Positions 1 through 8,543 of a DNA stretch of 64,000 nt are shown here, in pieces (the first letter of the stretch is position 1; every line of letters begins with the position of its first letter). The position numbers were made by a program, and so were the translations under genes. The notes under the pieces were generated by a model. It did not search any database and was not told the origin of the DNA. It worked only from the letters and a program-made list of their open reading frames with translations. This DNA is from Thermobifida halotolerans. Lineage in GTDB: Bacteria; Actinomycetota; Actinomycetes; Streptosporangiales; Streptosporangiaceae. The stretch is from contig NZ_CP063196.1 of NCBI RefSeq assembly GCF_003574835.2, positions 1,798,001 through 1,862,000 of the forward strand, read 5' to 3'.

Positions 1-782
1 CGCAGCCCGGCGGAGTCGAGCAGGTCGGGGACCTGCTGTTCGGACTCCCGGAAGTGGGCGCGCAACTCCGGCACGGAGCCGTCGGCGGGAAGGGCACCCA
101 GGCGGCCCAGGAGGAAATCCTCCTGGCTGACCAGCCAGTCGGCGAGTATGACCAGCCCGCACACGACAGCGGCGGTCGGGCCGTCCAGCATGTGAGGCGG
201 TTCGGGACGCCCCACCGCGCCGAAGACGGCATTCAGCAGGGCGCGGCGCTGCCCCTCCCACGAAGAGGAGGTGAACCCCAACCCCAGCAGCGGGTTGCGG
301 CTGCCGGGATCGGGATGCCCGCCGAACCGACCGTGGTGGCCGCCGAGCAACTGGGCCACCAGCCACGTCACCGGTCCGCTGTCCGGATAGCCGACCGAGG
401 GCAGCGCGAACGGCAGCCACTGCCCGGTGGCGGCGGCGTGGGAGCGCCGCTCGCCGCTGAGTTCCTCTCCGGGATAGGCGGACAGGTCCACATCGGTCTG
501 CTCCTGGAACTCGCGGGTCAACTTCCCGACATCGTGCATCCCCGCCCAGAATGCGACACAGCGCCCTGCCTGCTCCTCGTCCACTTCCATGGCCGAGGCG
601 ATCGTCTCCCGCAGACCGGGAGAAAGGTACTCACGCCACAGCACCAGAGCCGCCGCGGCGGCGTCGAGGGAATGGCACACGAGCGGGTAGACCTGCCCTC
701 TGAGCCCGCGTTCTTTGGCCCAGAATCCGAGGTCGACGAGCGAAGTGTTCCTCTCCCCGCTTGCAGGGCCGTACTCAGGCAC
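1..782 (-). CDS. cas3: Cas3 nuclease-helicase, N-terminal HD domain (partial, runs off left edge)
   Basis: This is the start of a type I CRISPR Cas3, the nuclease-helicase that Cascade recruits to degrade target DNA. The frame opens at a GTG (782-780) preceded by a strong GGGAGGA ribosome site and stays open to the left edge, so only about 260 residues are visible. The HD-nuclease signature is present: a His in CHSLD (about residue 37), HDVGK (about 83-87), GGHHGRF (about 148) and a downstream LADWL segment. The helicase half must lie to the left of the window. The gene points away from the CRISPR array and starts 167 bp from the first repeat. The type I-E assignment rests on the repeat type and not on Cas3 alone, because no Cascade genes are visible. 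Confidence 0.9.
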   Translation of the reverse strand, partial: MPEYGPASGERNTSLVDLGFWAKERGLRGQVYPLVCHSLDAAAAALVLWREYLSPGLRETIASAMEVDEEQAGRCVAFWAGMHDVGKLTREFQEQTDVDLSAYPGEELSGERRSHAAATGQWLPFALPSVGYPDSGPVTWLVAQLLGGHHGRFGGHPDPGSRNPLLGLGFTSSSWEGQRRALLNAVFGAVGRPEPPHMLDGPTAAVVCGLVILADWLVSQEDFLLGRLGALPADGSVPELRAHFRESEQQVPDLLDSAGL

Positions 783-948
783 GTTTCCTCCCACAGTCCG
801 CCATCCCGGTATGCGCAGAACGTAGTGGGCGGCCGACCGCGAGCGGGACGCTTTCACGAAATTGGCCTAGAATCGCCCTACGGGAGGAGACCGCCCGCAA
901 GCTTGATAACGCGGAGATAACGCTCCGCAAAACCGCAGGTCATCTTCT
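783..948 (+). promoter_or_regulatory. CRISPR leader and cas3/array divergent promoter region
   Basis: This stretch lies between the cas3 start and the first intact repeat. It should hold the crRNA promoter, because the repeats read in their usual I-E orientation on the plus strand and the degenerate repeats are at the far end. It is more AT-rich than its surroundings near 855-875 (AAATTGGCCTAGAAT). A short inverted repeat, GCGGAG (911-916) and CTCCGC (923-928), lies about 20 bp before repeat 1. The promoter itself is inferred. Confidence 0.55.
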
Positions 949-2260
949 CCGAGCCCCACGCACGTGGGGATGGACCGGCCTCGGGCACGTAGATCAGCCG
1001 CCCCTCCAGCCGAGCCCCACGCACGTGGGGATGGACCGGCTGGTGTGCAGATCTCCCACGGGATCGCCGACCGAGCCCCACGCACGTGGGGATGGACCGA
1101 CCCTCCAGGCATGAGAAAGGCCCGCACGCTGCCGAGCCCCACGCACGTGGGGATGGACCGGTGGGCGATCTGCTGGGCGTGGTCGTCCGTTCCCGAGCCC
1201 CACGCACGTGGGGATGGACCGCCGCGATCGCGGAGGTCGAGTCCAGGTACAAGCCGAGCCCCACGCACGTGGGGATGGACCGAGGAGCCGGAGGAGTCCG
1301 AGGCGGACCTGGTCCCGAGCCCCACGCACGTGGGGATGGACCGGCGTTGAGTCTGGGGGACGCCTACCTGTTCGTCCGAGCCCCACGCACGTGGGGATGG
1401 ACCGATCCTGGTCGTGCGGAACGGGTCCGCGTCGTCCCGAGCCCCACGCACGTGGGGATGGACCGCTGGTCGACGACTCGGTGGAGGAGATCCGCCGCCG
1501 AGCCCCACGCACGTGGGGATGGACCGCAGTTGGGCGCCGTATCGGAACCCGTCGCCGCCCGAGCCCCACGCACGTGGGGATGGACCGCGTCAGGGTTCGC
1601 CCTCAGGCTGTTGGGGGTGCCGAGCCCCACGCACGTGGGGATGGACCGCGTCGATGATCTTCTGCTGTTCGTCGGTGGGCCCGAGCCCCACGCACGTGGG
1701 GATGGACCGGCAACGACTCCACGGCCGAACCAGTCGTACCCCCGAGCCCCACGCACGTGGGGATGGACCGGTGATGTCCCCGGTTGGGGATTTGAGGAGG
1801 TGCCGAGCCCCACGCACGTGGGGATGGACCGTGGAAGCGAACCGTGCCCAGTACGAGCAGTGGCCGAGCCCCACGCACGTGGGGATGGACCGTACGAGGA
1901 GGTGCCGGTTCCCGAGTGGGGTGGCCCGAGCCCCACGCACGTGGGGATGGACCGACCTGCCGTTCCGGATCGCGCAGGAGGCATACCCGAGCCCCACGCA
2001 CGTGGGGATGGACCGTACGAGGAGGTGCCGGTTCCCGAGTGGGGTGGCCCGAGCCCCACGCACGTGGGGATGGACCGGAGTGGGGGGCTGCCACCACGGC
2101 ACTCCCTGGCCGAGCCCCACGCACGTGGGGATGGACCGCCGACCCACTCCCGGGGGCCGAGCCAGACTTCCCGAGCCCCACGCACGTGGGGACGAACCGC
2201 TGGTCCAGTCGGTCTATCCGCACCGGGAGCACCGAGCCCCACACGCAGAGACCGATCCGC
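949..2260 (+). CRISPR. Type I-E CRISPR array, 22 repeats and 21 spacers
   Basis: The repeat is 29 nt: CC, then GAGCCCCACGC, then ACGTGGGGATGGACCG. Its core CCCCACGCACGTGGGG forms a hairpin. GAG starts fall at 951, 1012, 1073, 1134, 1195, 1256, 1317, 1378, 1439, 1500, 1561, 1622, 1683, 1744, 1805, 1866, 1928, 1989, 2051, 2112, 2173 and 2234. Spacers are 32 nt, except those after repeats 16 and 18, which are 33 nt. The last two repeats are degenerate: 2173 ends GACGAACCG, and in 2234 the palindrome is lost. This marks the leader-distal end. The spacers at 1893-1925 and 2016-2048 are identical. The ending GGGGATGGACCG matches the usual I-E repeat 3' end, which sets the direction. Confidence 0.97.
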
Positions 2261-2298
2261 GCCCTCTGCGCTCCCCGCTGTTGAGCACGACGGAAACG

Positions 2299-3555
2299 TC
2301 AACGGTCTTCGACCGTGGCGGCCCGGTCGGCGGCCACCGGGCTGGGGCGCCACAGTCCCGCCGCAGCCAGGGCGCACATCCCCGTGAGCGTTCCGGCGCC
2401 GCCCAGCAGCAGGATCGGGTCCAGGTTCCCGGCCCACCCGGCCAGGGGGTAGGTGAGCAGGAAACAGGCATGGGAGAGCGCGAACTGGGCGGCGAAGACC
2501 CCGGCCAGAGCGCCCTCGGGGGCGGCCTCGCGCAGCAGTCGCCCGGTGGGCGCGGACACCAGCGCACACCCCGCGCCCAGCACCGCCCACCCCGCGCCCA
2601 GCACCGCCCAGCCCGCGCCGAGCACGGCCGGTCCCGGGGCAAGGGTCCAGCCCAGAACGGTGGCCGCCGCTCCCGCGGTGGCCACGGCGGGGCCGGTGAG
2701 CATCAGGGCGCGGGTGCCGAACCGGTCCACCAGCGCTCCCAGCGCCAGGGCCACGAGCATCGACCCCGCGCCGAAGCACGCCAGCATCAGCGCCACGCCG
2801 GTGTCGGTGCCGCCCAGGTGGGAGCGGACGAAGACGACGGTGTCGACCAGGACCAGCGCGGTGGCCACGGCCACGGCCATGTTCAGGGCCATCAGCGCCA
2901 TCAGGCGCCGGTCGGTGGCGAAGACCCGCCAGCTCGCCGCGGCCCGGCGCGGACTCTGCGAGGCGGGACTCCGTGCGGGCAGGGCGGTGGTGGCCACCAG
3001 GACGCCGGACACGGTGAAGCCGAGCGCGGTCAGTGCGAACAGGCCGTCGAAGGGCACCAGGACCAGCAGGAGCGCGGCCAGTAGCGGGGAGGCCAGTGCC
3101 TCCAGGTCATAGGCCAGGCGGGACAGGGCCAGCGCCGAGGTGTAGCCGCGGTCGTCGACCAGTTCGGGGATGACCGCCTGGAAGGTGGGGGTGAAGGCGG
3201 CCGAGGCGCACTGGAGCACGGCGATGAGCACGTACACCTGCCAGACCTGGTCGACCAGGGGCAGGCACGCCACCGCCAGGGCGCGCACCGCGTCCGAGCC
3301 CACCAGCACGGCGCGGCGCGGGGCCCGGGCCAGGGCCGCGGTCAGCAGCGGACCGGCGCCCACGTAGGCGAGCATCTTGATGGTCAGGGCGGTGCCCACC
3401 ACCTGCCCGGCCCTGCCCGGGGCCAGGTCGTAGGCCAGCAGCGCCAGGGCGACCGTGGCCAGACCCGTGCCCGCCAGCGCCACGACCTGGGCGTAGAACA
3501 ACCTGCGGTAGGACCGGAAGTCCGCCAGTACCCGCCACACCACGACCACCACCCG
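2299..3555 (-). CDS. MFS transporter (probable metal or drug exporter)
   Basis: This is a major facilitator superfamily protein of about 418 residues with roughly twelve hydrophobic segments, beginning LADFRSYRRLFYAQVVALAG. It is divergent from a metal-sensor-type ArsR regulator, so it is probably an exporter repressed by that protein; the substrate is unknown. The frame is open up to an ATG at 3609, but that codon lies inside the palindromic operator (3590-3609) and has no ribosome site. Translation more likely starts at one of the GTG codons near 3555-3543, and this start is uncertain. Near residues 325-345 the motif VLGAGWA is repeated in tandem, reflecting 21-bp DNA repeats at about 2560-2625. 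The gene ends 38 bp after the CRISPR array. Confidence 0.82.
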   Translation of the reverse strand, partial: RVVVVVWRVLADFRSYRRLFYAQVVALAGTGLATVALALLAYDLAPGRAGQVVGTALTIKMLAYVGAGPLLTAALARAPRRAVLVGSDAVRALAVACLPLVDQVWQVYVLIAVLQCASAAFTPTFQAVIPELVDDRGYTSALALSRLAYDLEALASPLLAALLLVLVPFDGLFALTALGFTVSGVLVATTALPARSPASQSPRRAAASWRVFATDRRLMALMALNMAVAVATALVLVDTVVFVRSHLGGTDTGVALMLACFGAGSMLVALALGALVDRFGTRALMLTGPAVATAGAAATVLGWTLAPGPAVLGAGWAVLGAGWAVLGAGCALVSAPTGRLLREAAPEGALAGVFAAQFALSHACFLLTYPLAGWAGNLDPILLLGGAGTLTGMCALAAAGLWRPSPVAADRAATVEDR

Positions 3556-3589
3556 AGAGTGAAGAGGAGCACGAACACACGCATCATAA

Positions 3590-3609
3590 ATGTGCGTAAG
3601 TACGCACAT
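3590..3609. promoter_or_regulatory. Palindromic operator between MFS and ArsR genes
   Basis: The sequence ATGTGCGTA-AG-TACGCACAT is a perfect 9-bp inverted repeat around two bases. It lies about 60 bp before the arsR-type start and just upstream of the likely MFS start. The position and symmetry fit an ArsR/SmtB-family dimer site controlling both genes. A partial copy, TGCGCACATG, overlaps the regulator start near 3662-3671. Confidence 0.7.
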
Positions 3610-3668
3610 GATGTCATGTTGTGCGGCGCTTCCCCACCCCGGATCCGCATGTGTCCTAGACTGCGCAC

Positions 3669-4028
3669 ATGCCCACCAGCGACGAGCGGGCCGCCCCCAG
3701 CCTCGTGCATCCGACTCCGCCCGAGCACGAGCGGCTCGCCGTGGCCGCCGGGATCTTCGCCCTGCTGTCCGACCCCACCAGGCTGCACCTGTTGTGGACC
3801 CTGGCCGGGGGCGAGGCGGACGTGGGGCGGTTGACCGAGTCCTGCGGCGCCTCGCGGACCGCGGTCTCCCAGCACCTGGCCAAGCTGCGCCTGGCCGGCC
3901 TGGTGGAGTCGCGCAGGCAGTCCCGGCACGTCATCTACCGGCTGCGCGACGGCCACCTGCGCCGCCTGGTGCTGGAGGCGCTCAACCACGCCGACCACGT
4001 CGTCACCGGCGAACCCTTCCACGACTGA
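3669..4028 (+). CDS. ArsR/SmtB-family metal-sensing repressor (NmtR/KmtR-like)
   Basis: This is a winged-helix repressor of 119 residues, the normal family length. The DNA-recognition part is visible as LLSDPTRLHLLWTL, then SRTAVSQHLAKLRLAGLVESR, followed by the wing RHVIYRL. The C-terminal helix HADHVVTGEPFHD is rich in His and Asp, like the nickel/cobalt-sensing tails of NmtR and KmtR. Metal sensing is therefore likely, but the metal is an inference. The gene is divergent from the MFS exporter across a palindromic operator, the standard layout for metal-relieved repression of efflux. Confidence 0.88.
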   Translation: MPTSDERAAPSLVHPTPPEHERLAVAAGIFALLSDPTRLHLLWTLAGGEADVGRLTESCGASRTAVSQHLAKLRLAGLVESRRQSRHVIYRLRDGHLRRLVLEALNHADHVVTGEPFHD

Positions 4029-4136
4029 TCCCCGCGCCCGTGCCGGACAGGACACGTCGGCGGCCACCGCCCAGCGGGCATCGGTGATCATCCCTCGCTC
4101 CTGCCTGCGGCAGCCACCCGCACACCCGGCGGTCCC

Positions 4137-4171
4137 CGGCGGCCCCGAGCCGCGGGGGCTCGGGGCCGCCG
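4137..4171. terminator. Bidirectional terminator hairpin
   Basis: A 15-bp perfect stem (CGGCGGCCCCGAGCC, loop GCGGG, GGCTCGGGGCCGCCG) sits between the convergent ends of the ArsR gene and the copper ATPase. There is no long T tract, which is usual for actinomycetes. Confidence 0.8.
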
Positions 4172-4190
4172 AAGGACGCCTCTCCTCTCG

Positions 4191-6371
4191 TCACACCCCC
4201 GCGGTCTCGCGCGGACGCGTCCGCGCCGTCCGCAGGGCGGTTTCGGTGCTGGTGTGCGGGCGCAGGTCGAGGCGGCGCAGCAGTTGGGCGTTGAGCGCGA
4301 CCACGACCGTGGACAGTGACATCAGCAGCGCGCCCACGCTCATGGGCAGGACGAACCCGACCGGGGCGAGCACACCGGCCGCCAGCGGTATGGCTGCGAG
4401 GTTGTACCCGGCGGCCCACCACAGGTTCTGCTTCATCTTGCGGTATCCGGCCCGGGACAGTTCGATGACCGAGAGCACCGACCGGGGGTCGTCGCTGGCC
4501 AGGATCACTCCGGCGGAGGCGATCGCGACATCGGTGCCCGCGCCGATGGCCAGTCCGACGTCGGCCTGGGCGAGGGCGGGGGCGTCGTTGACCCCGTCGC
4601 CGACCATGACGACCCTGTGTCCCCGCTGCTGCAACTCCGCGACCCGCTCTCCCTTGTCCTCGGGTCTGACCTGGGCGAAAACCCGATCGATGCCCAGTTC
4701 GCCGGCCACGGCGCGGGCGACGTTCCCGGCGTCTCCGGTGATCATCACGACCTGGATGCCGAGGGCGTGCAGGGCCTGGACGGCCTGCCGGGACTCCTCG
4801 CGGATCTCGTCGGCCAGGGCGAGGGCTCCGATGGCCTCGCCGTCGACCAGCACGTGCAGGACGGTCGCGCCCCCGCTCTTCCACGACTCCGCGTCCGGCA
4901 GTTCGGCGGCGCCGTGGGCGGTGAGCATCGCGGGGCCGCCCACGCTGACCCGCAGACCGTGGACGGTCGCGGAGACGCCGAGGGCCGGAGCGGCCCTGAA
5001 GTCCGCGGCTCGGGGGACGTCGACGCCGCGGTGGCGTGCGGCGGCCGCAATCGCCTTGGCCAGGGGGTGTTCACTGTCGGTCTCCGCTGCGGCGGCCAGC
5101 GCCAGGACCTCCTCCTCGTCGTGTCCTGCCGCGGCGGCGACGCGGGTCACCGTGGGGCTGCCCTTGGTCAGGGTGCCGGTCTTGTCGAACAGCACGGTGT
5201 CGGCGGTGCGCATGTTCTCCAGCGCCATGCGGTCCTTGATCAGCACCCCGCCCCGGGCCGCGCGTTCGGTGGCGATGGAGACCACCAGGGGGATGGCCAG
5301 TCCCAGGGCGTGGGGGCAGGCGATGACCAGGACGGTGATGGTGCGGGTCAGGGCGTCTCCGGGAAGTCCGAGCAGGAACCACGCGGTGAGGGTGACGGCC
5401 GCGGCGCCGAGAGCGAGCCAGAACAGCCAGGCGGCGGCCCGGTCCGCGAGCCGCTGCGCGCGCGAGGAGGAGCCCTGCGCGGCCGCGACCAGCCGCTGAA
5501 TTCCCGCCAGGGCGGTGTCGTCGCCGACCGCGGTGACGCGCACCCGCAGCGCCGTGTCGGTGGCGATGGTCCCGGCGACGACCTGGTCTCCGGGACCGCG
5601 CCGGACCGGCCGCGACTCGCCGGTGATCATCGACTCGTCGACGTCGGCGGCGCCCTCTGCGACCTGTCCGTCGGCCGGGACCCTGCCGCCGGGACGGACG
5701 ACCACCAGGTCTCCGACGGCCAGTTCCGAAGGCGCCACGGTGACGACGGAGCCGTCAACGATCTTCTCTGCCTCGTCGGGCAGCAGCGCGGCCAGCGAGT
5801 CCAGGGCCGAGGAGGTCCGCGCCAGGGAGCGCATCTCGATCCAGTGGCCCAGCAGCATGACGACGACCAGCAGCGCCAGCTCCCACCAGAAGTCCAGGCG
5901 GTGGGTGAGGATGCCGAGGCTGGCTCCCCAGGAGGCGAGGAACGCCACGGTGATGGCCAGTGCGACCAGCAGCATCATTCCGGGCCGCAGGGCCCTGGTC
6001 TCGTCGACCGCGCCGGCCAGGAAAGGTCGGCCGCCCCAGAGGAAGATGACGGTGCCCAGCAGCGGGGAGACCCACTCCAGCCCGGGCACGGGCGGCAGGG
6101 GGTAGCCGAGGAGGTCGGCGAACATGCCGCTCGCCAGGACCGTGGGGACGGCCAGGACCAGCATGATCCAGAACAGCCGTCGGAACTGCGCCACGTGGTC
6201 GCCGTGACCGGCGTGGCCCGTGCCCGCGTGGCCCGCGCCGGAGCGGCCGTGACCGGCAGCGGTGTGGTCCGCGCCGTGGCGGTCGTGACCGGTGTGTGCG
6301 TCGGAGGCTCCGCCCGGGGCGTGGCGGACCTCCGAGGCGTGTGCGTGGTGGTTGTGCTGGCTCGTGTCCAT
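4191..6371 (-). CDS. copB: P-type ATPase, CopB-like copper exporter
   Basis: This is a P1B-type ATPase of 726 residues predicted to pump copper or silver ions across the membrane. It begins with a His-rich tail of about 60 residues (MDTSQHNHHAHASE, then many HG/GH pairs) in place of a CxxC metal-binding domain. In order it has membrane helices, the actuator loop with TGES, the ion-site motif CPH (CPHALGLAIP) in place of CPC, DKTGTLT with the phosphorylated Asp, SEHPLA and GDGVNDAPAL. CPH together with a His-rich N-terminus is typical of the CopB (P1B-3) group. A CsoR-like operator lies about 75-100 bp upstream. No copper chaperone or csoR gene is next to it. Confidence 0.92.
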   Translation of the reverse strand: MDTSQHNHHAHASEVRHAPGGASDAHTGHDRHGADHTAAGHGRSGAGHAGTGHAGHGDHVAQFRRLFWIMLVLAVPTVLASGMFADLLGYPLPPVPGLEWVSPLLGTVIFLWGGRPFLAGAVDETRALRPGMMLLVALAITVAFLASWGASLGILTHRLDFWWELALLVVVMLLGHWIEMRSLARTSSALDSLAALLPDEAEKIVDGSVVTVAPSELAVGDLVVVRPGGRVPADGQVAEGAADVDESMITGESRPVRRGPGDQVVAGTIATDTALRVRVTAVGDDTALAGIQRLVAAAQGSSSRAQRLADRAAAWLFWLALGAAAVTLTAWFLLGLPGDALTRTITVLVIACPHALGLAIPLVVSIATERAARGGVLIKDRMALENMRTADTVLFDKTGTLTKGSPTVTRVAAAAGHDEEEVLALAAAAETDSEHPLAKAIAAAARHRGVDVPRAADFRAAPALGVSATVHGLRVSVGGPAMLTAHGAAELPDAESWKSGGATVLHVLVDGEAIGALALADEIREESRQAVQALHALGIQVVMITGDAGNVARAVAGELGIDRVFAQVRPEDKGERVAELQQRGHRVVMVGDGVNDAPALAQADVGLAIGAGTDVAIASAGVILASDDPRSVLSVIELSRAGYRKMKQNLWWAAGYNLAAIPLAAGVLAPVGFVLPMSVGALLMSLSTVVVALNAQLLRRLDLRPHTSTETALRTARTRPRETAGV

Positions 6372-6444
6372 CTCTCAGCCCGCCTTGGCGTACTTCGTGG
6401 GATCGGTTCGGGACCGGTCCGTGCTCTGTTCCTTCTCCTGCGAG

Positions 6445-6496
6445 AAAATACCCCTAGGGGGTATTTTTCGATCATGAAAATACCCCTTGGGCGTAA
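6445..6496. promoter_or_regulatory. CsoR-like operator with second half site, upstream of copB
   Basis: AAAATACCCC (6445-6454), TAG, GGGGTATTTT (6458-6467) is a perfect 10-bp inverted repeat of the TACCC...GGGTA kind bound by the copper repressor CsoR. A second copy of the left arm, AAAATACCCC, follows at 6477-6486 with a degenerate right arm (GGGCGTAAAA). The region is AT-rich against a GC-rich background and sits where the copB promoter should be. CsoR binding is inferred; csoR is not in the window. Confidence 0.75.
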
Positions 6497-6679
6497 AAGA
6501 CGCAAGGGGTGGAGTCACGGGAGAATGTCCGGGGCACCGTGGACACCCGCACCGGACCCCACGGCCGACCACCACCGGGCACGCACGTCGAACGCCAGAC
6601 GTCTCCTCGGCTCCCGTCCGCCTCCTGTTTCCCGGCGGCCCCGAGGCCGCCTCCCCGCGGCACCGGTGACCCGGGAGGT

Positions 6680-7867
6680 TCAGCCGGTCCCCGTGGTCAC
6701 CCACAGTTCGCGGGGGCGGTTCACGAGCACGCTCCTGACCTGTTCGGAGGAGTCCTCGGCCAGTGCCAGGTCCGGGAAGCGCGCGAAGAGCTCGGGCAGG
6801 ACCACGTTGAGTTCCAGGCGGGCCAGCGGGGCGCCCAGGCAGTGGTGGGGGCCGTGGCCGAAGGTCACGTGCCGGCTGTCGGGGCGGGTGACGTCGAAGG
6901 CGTGGGGGTCGGCGTGGACGCGGCCGTCCCGGTTGGCGGCCAGGTAGACCATCATCACCGCCTCGCCCGCGCCGATGGTGACCCCGCCCAGCTCCAGGTC
7001 GCGGGTGGGGAAGCAGAACGGCAGCATCGCTATCGAGGCGCTGTGGCGCAGGCACTCCTCGACCGCCCGTTCCCACCGCACCGTCCCCGAGGCGACCCGG
7101 GCGAGCTGGTCGGGATGGCGCAGCAGCAGCCGCACGGAGTTGGAGATCTGGCCGACCGTGGTCTCGAACCCCGCGTCGACGAGCAGGACGACCGTCCAGA
7201 CGAGGTCCTCCTCCGACAGTCGGGTTCCGTCCTCGTCGTGGACCCGGAGCAGTGCGCTGATCAGCGCGTCGTCCGGGTGCCGCCGTTTGGCCTCCACCAT
7301 TTCCGCGACGTAGTCGTACAGCTCCCCGTGCACGGTGGCGTCGGTTCCCGACAGCAGCCGGGTGACCAGGGCTTCGAGGGCGGGCCGGGCGGCCTCGGGG
7401 ATGCCCAGCAGGTGGCCGATGGCGCCCGTGGGCACCGGATGGGACAGGGCCGCGTTGAGGTCGACCGGCCCCGTGGGGTCGATCCCGTCCAGGCAGGCGC
7501 GGGTGAGGTCGCGCACCACCGGGCGCAGGCCCTCGACGCGGCGGGTGGTGAACGCGTGCTGGACGAGGCGGCGCAGGCGGGTGTGCTCGGGCGGGTTCCT
7601 GCTCAGCATCGAGTCCATGGAGACCAGTTGGACCAGCGGGTGCTCGGCGGGAGCCTCGCCGCGGGCCAGTGCCGACCAGTGCGCGGCCCCCCGCTTGACC
7701 GTGGGATCGGCCATGAGGGCGCGCAGCTCCTCGTGGCCGGTCACGGCCCACACGTCGAGCCCCATCACGTCGAGGCGGACCACGGGATGGGCGGCCAGCG
7801 CCCTGACGTCGTCCTCGGTGATGCCGCTGTCGGCGTCAAGCGCGATCCTGGGCACTGGGGAAGGCAC
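6680..7867 (-). CDS. Cytochrome P450
   Basis: This is a soluble bacterial class I P450 of about 395 residues. The I-helix oxygen-activation region reads LVDAGFETT, the K-helix ExxR is EECLRHS, and the heme-binding loop is FGHGPHHCLGAPLARLEL with the proximal Cys. The GTG at 7867, with AAGGA eight bases before it, gives a normal N-terminus (VPSPVPRIALDAD); the frame could extend to 7924. It stands alone with no ferredoxin or reductase gene nearby, and its substrate cannot be told. It resembles the other P450 in this window only at family level. Confidence 0.9.
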   Translation of the reverse strand: MPSPVPRIALDADSGITEDDVRALAAHPVVRLDVMGLDVWAVTGHEELRALMADPTVKRGAAHWSALARGEAPAEHPLVQLVSMDSMLSRNPPEHTRLRRLVQHAFTTRRVEGLRPVVRDLTRACLDGIDPTGPVDLNAALSHPVPTGAIGHLLGIPEAARPALEALVTRLLSGTDATVHGELYDYVAEMVEAKRRHPDDALISALLRVHDEDGTRLSEEDLVWTVVLLVDAGFETTVGQISNSVRLLLRHPDQLARVASGTVRWERAVEECLRHSASIAMLPFCFPTRDLELGGVTIGAGEAVMMVYLAANRDGRVHADPHAFDVTRPDSRHVTFGHGPHHCLGAPLARLELNVVLPELFARFPDLALAEDSSEQVRSVLVNRPRELWVTTGTG

Positions 7868-8543
7868 GGGGAGGATCCTTGCTCGGAGGCGGTGGAACCC
7901 CAGTGTTATCTGCCTTCCCCGCAATGATCAACCGCTTTCCGGAAAGTCGCCACACACAGAAGCACAACAAGCCGTGAACCCCACATGCGCGAGGTCCGGG
8001 GGGCGGACCGGTGTTGCTCTTTTCCTGACGATCCCCCTGTGCCGACAGTCAGCCAGTCAACACAGCCCCTGCAGTGGGCGGGGCCAGCACAGTCGTCTTC
8101 AACGAGCTTGGTCTCGGATGGCTACCTTCTCGGCCTGAGACGGGATGTTACTTCCGCAAGCACCTGTCCGTCCCTGGACCCGCCCTTCACATCCGCCAGA
8201 ACGCCGTTCCACTCCTCGCCCGAAGCCCGGAGGCAGGCACTTGTGCACTCATCATGTTACCCTCCGAGTTCGTGAACGACGCTTCTACCACTCAGAGACG
8301 CATACCGTCGCAGGCAGTCAATAGATGCGAAGACTGTGTTTACAATCGTTACCTATAGAACCCCGCAAACCGCCACCCAAGGAACTACCATGAGCGCAGC
8401 ACCAAAGAAGCGCAACGTGGGAAGCATCGTGCAATAAGAGGGCCGACAGCAGCGACAGAGAACTCTCACAGCCTGACAAGCTCAGTGGTCAACCTCTTCC
8501 GCACCCATCTCGTCACCGAAACGCTCAGGAGCAGAGAAGCAAG
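7868..8543. other. Gene-poor boundary at the left edge of the dpd island
   Basis: No convincing protein gene is visible in this 676-bp stretch. From about 7960 the base composition becomes more AT-rich and stays so through the island, so this may be the insertion boundary. No integrase, tRNA or clear direct repeat was seen. The dpdE promoter should be here, in the AT-rich part around 8320-8390. A minute open frame with a ribosome site (8390-8437) is listed separately. Confidence 0.5.
8390..8437 (+). other. Possible 15-codon leader ORF before dpdE
   Basis: The sequence AAGGAACTACC-ATG opens a frame encoding MSAAPKKRNVGSIVQ followed by TAA. It lies 106 bp upstream of dpdE. The ribosome site is good for such a short frame, but there is no further evidence that it is translated. 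It could be a leader peptide or chance. Confidence 0.25.

Noticed and set aside
867-2780. Several long open frames with repeating RAPRTWGWT, EPHARGDGP or VHPHVRGAR motifs on both strands
   Set aside because: They are translations of the 29-nt CRISPR repeat and its spacers; no ribosome sites, and the period matches the array exactly.
7985-8358. Overlapping plus-strand open frames between the P450 and dpdE
   Set aside because: No ribosome site, no family motif, and overlapping alternatives in two frames; treated as non-coding boundary sequence.
7868-8543. tRNA or attachment site at the island's left edge
   Set aside because: No cloverleaf-like sequence or long direct repeat with the right edge near 33.1 kb was found by eye.
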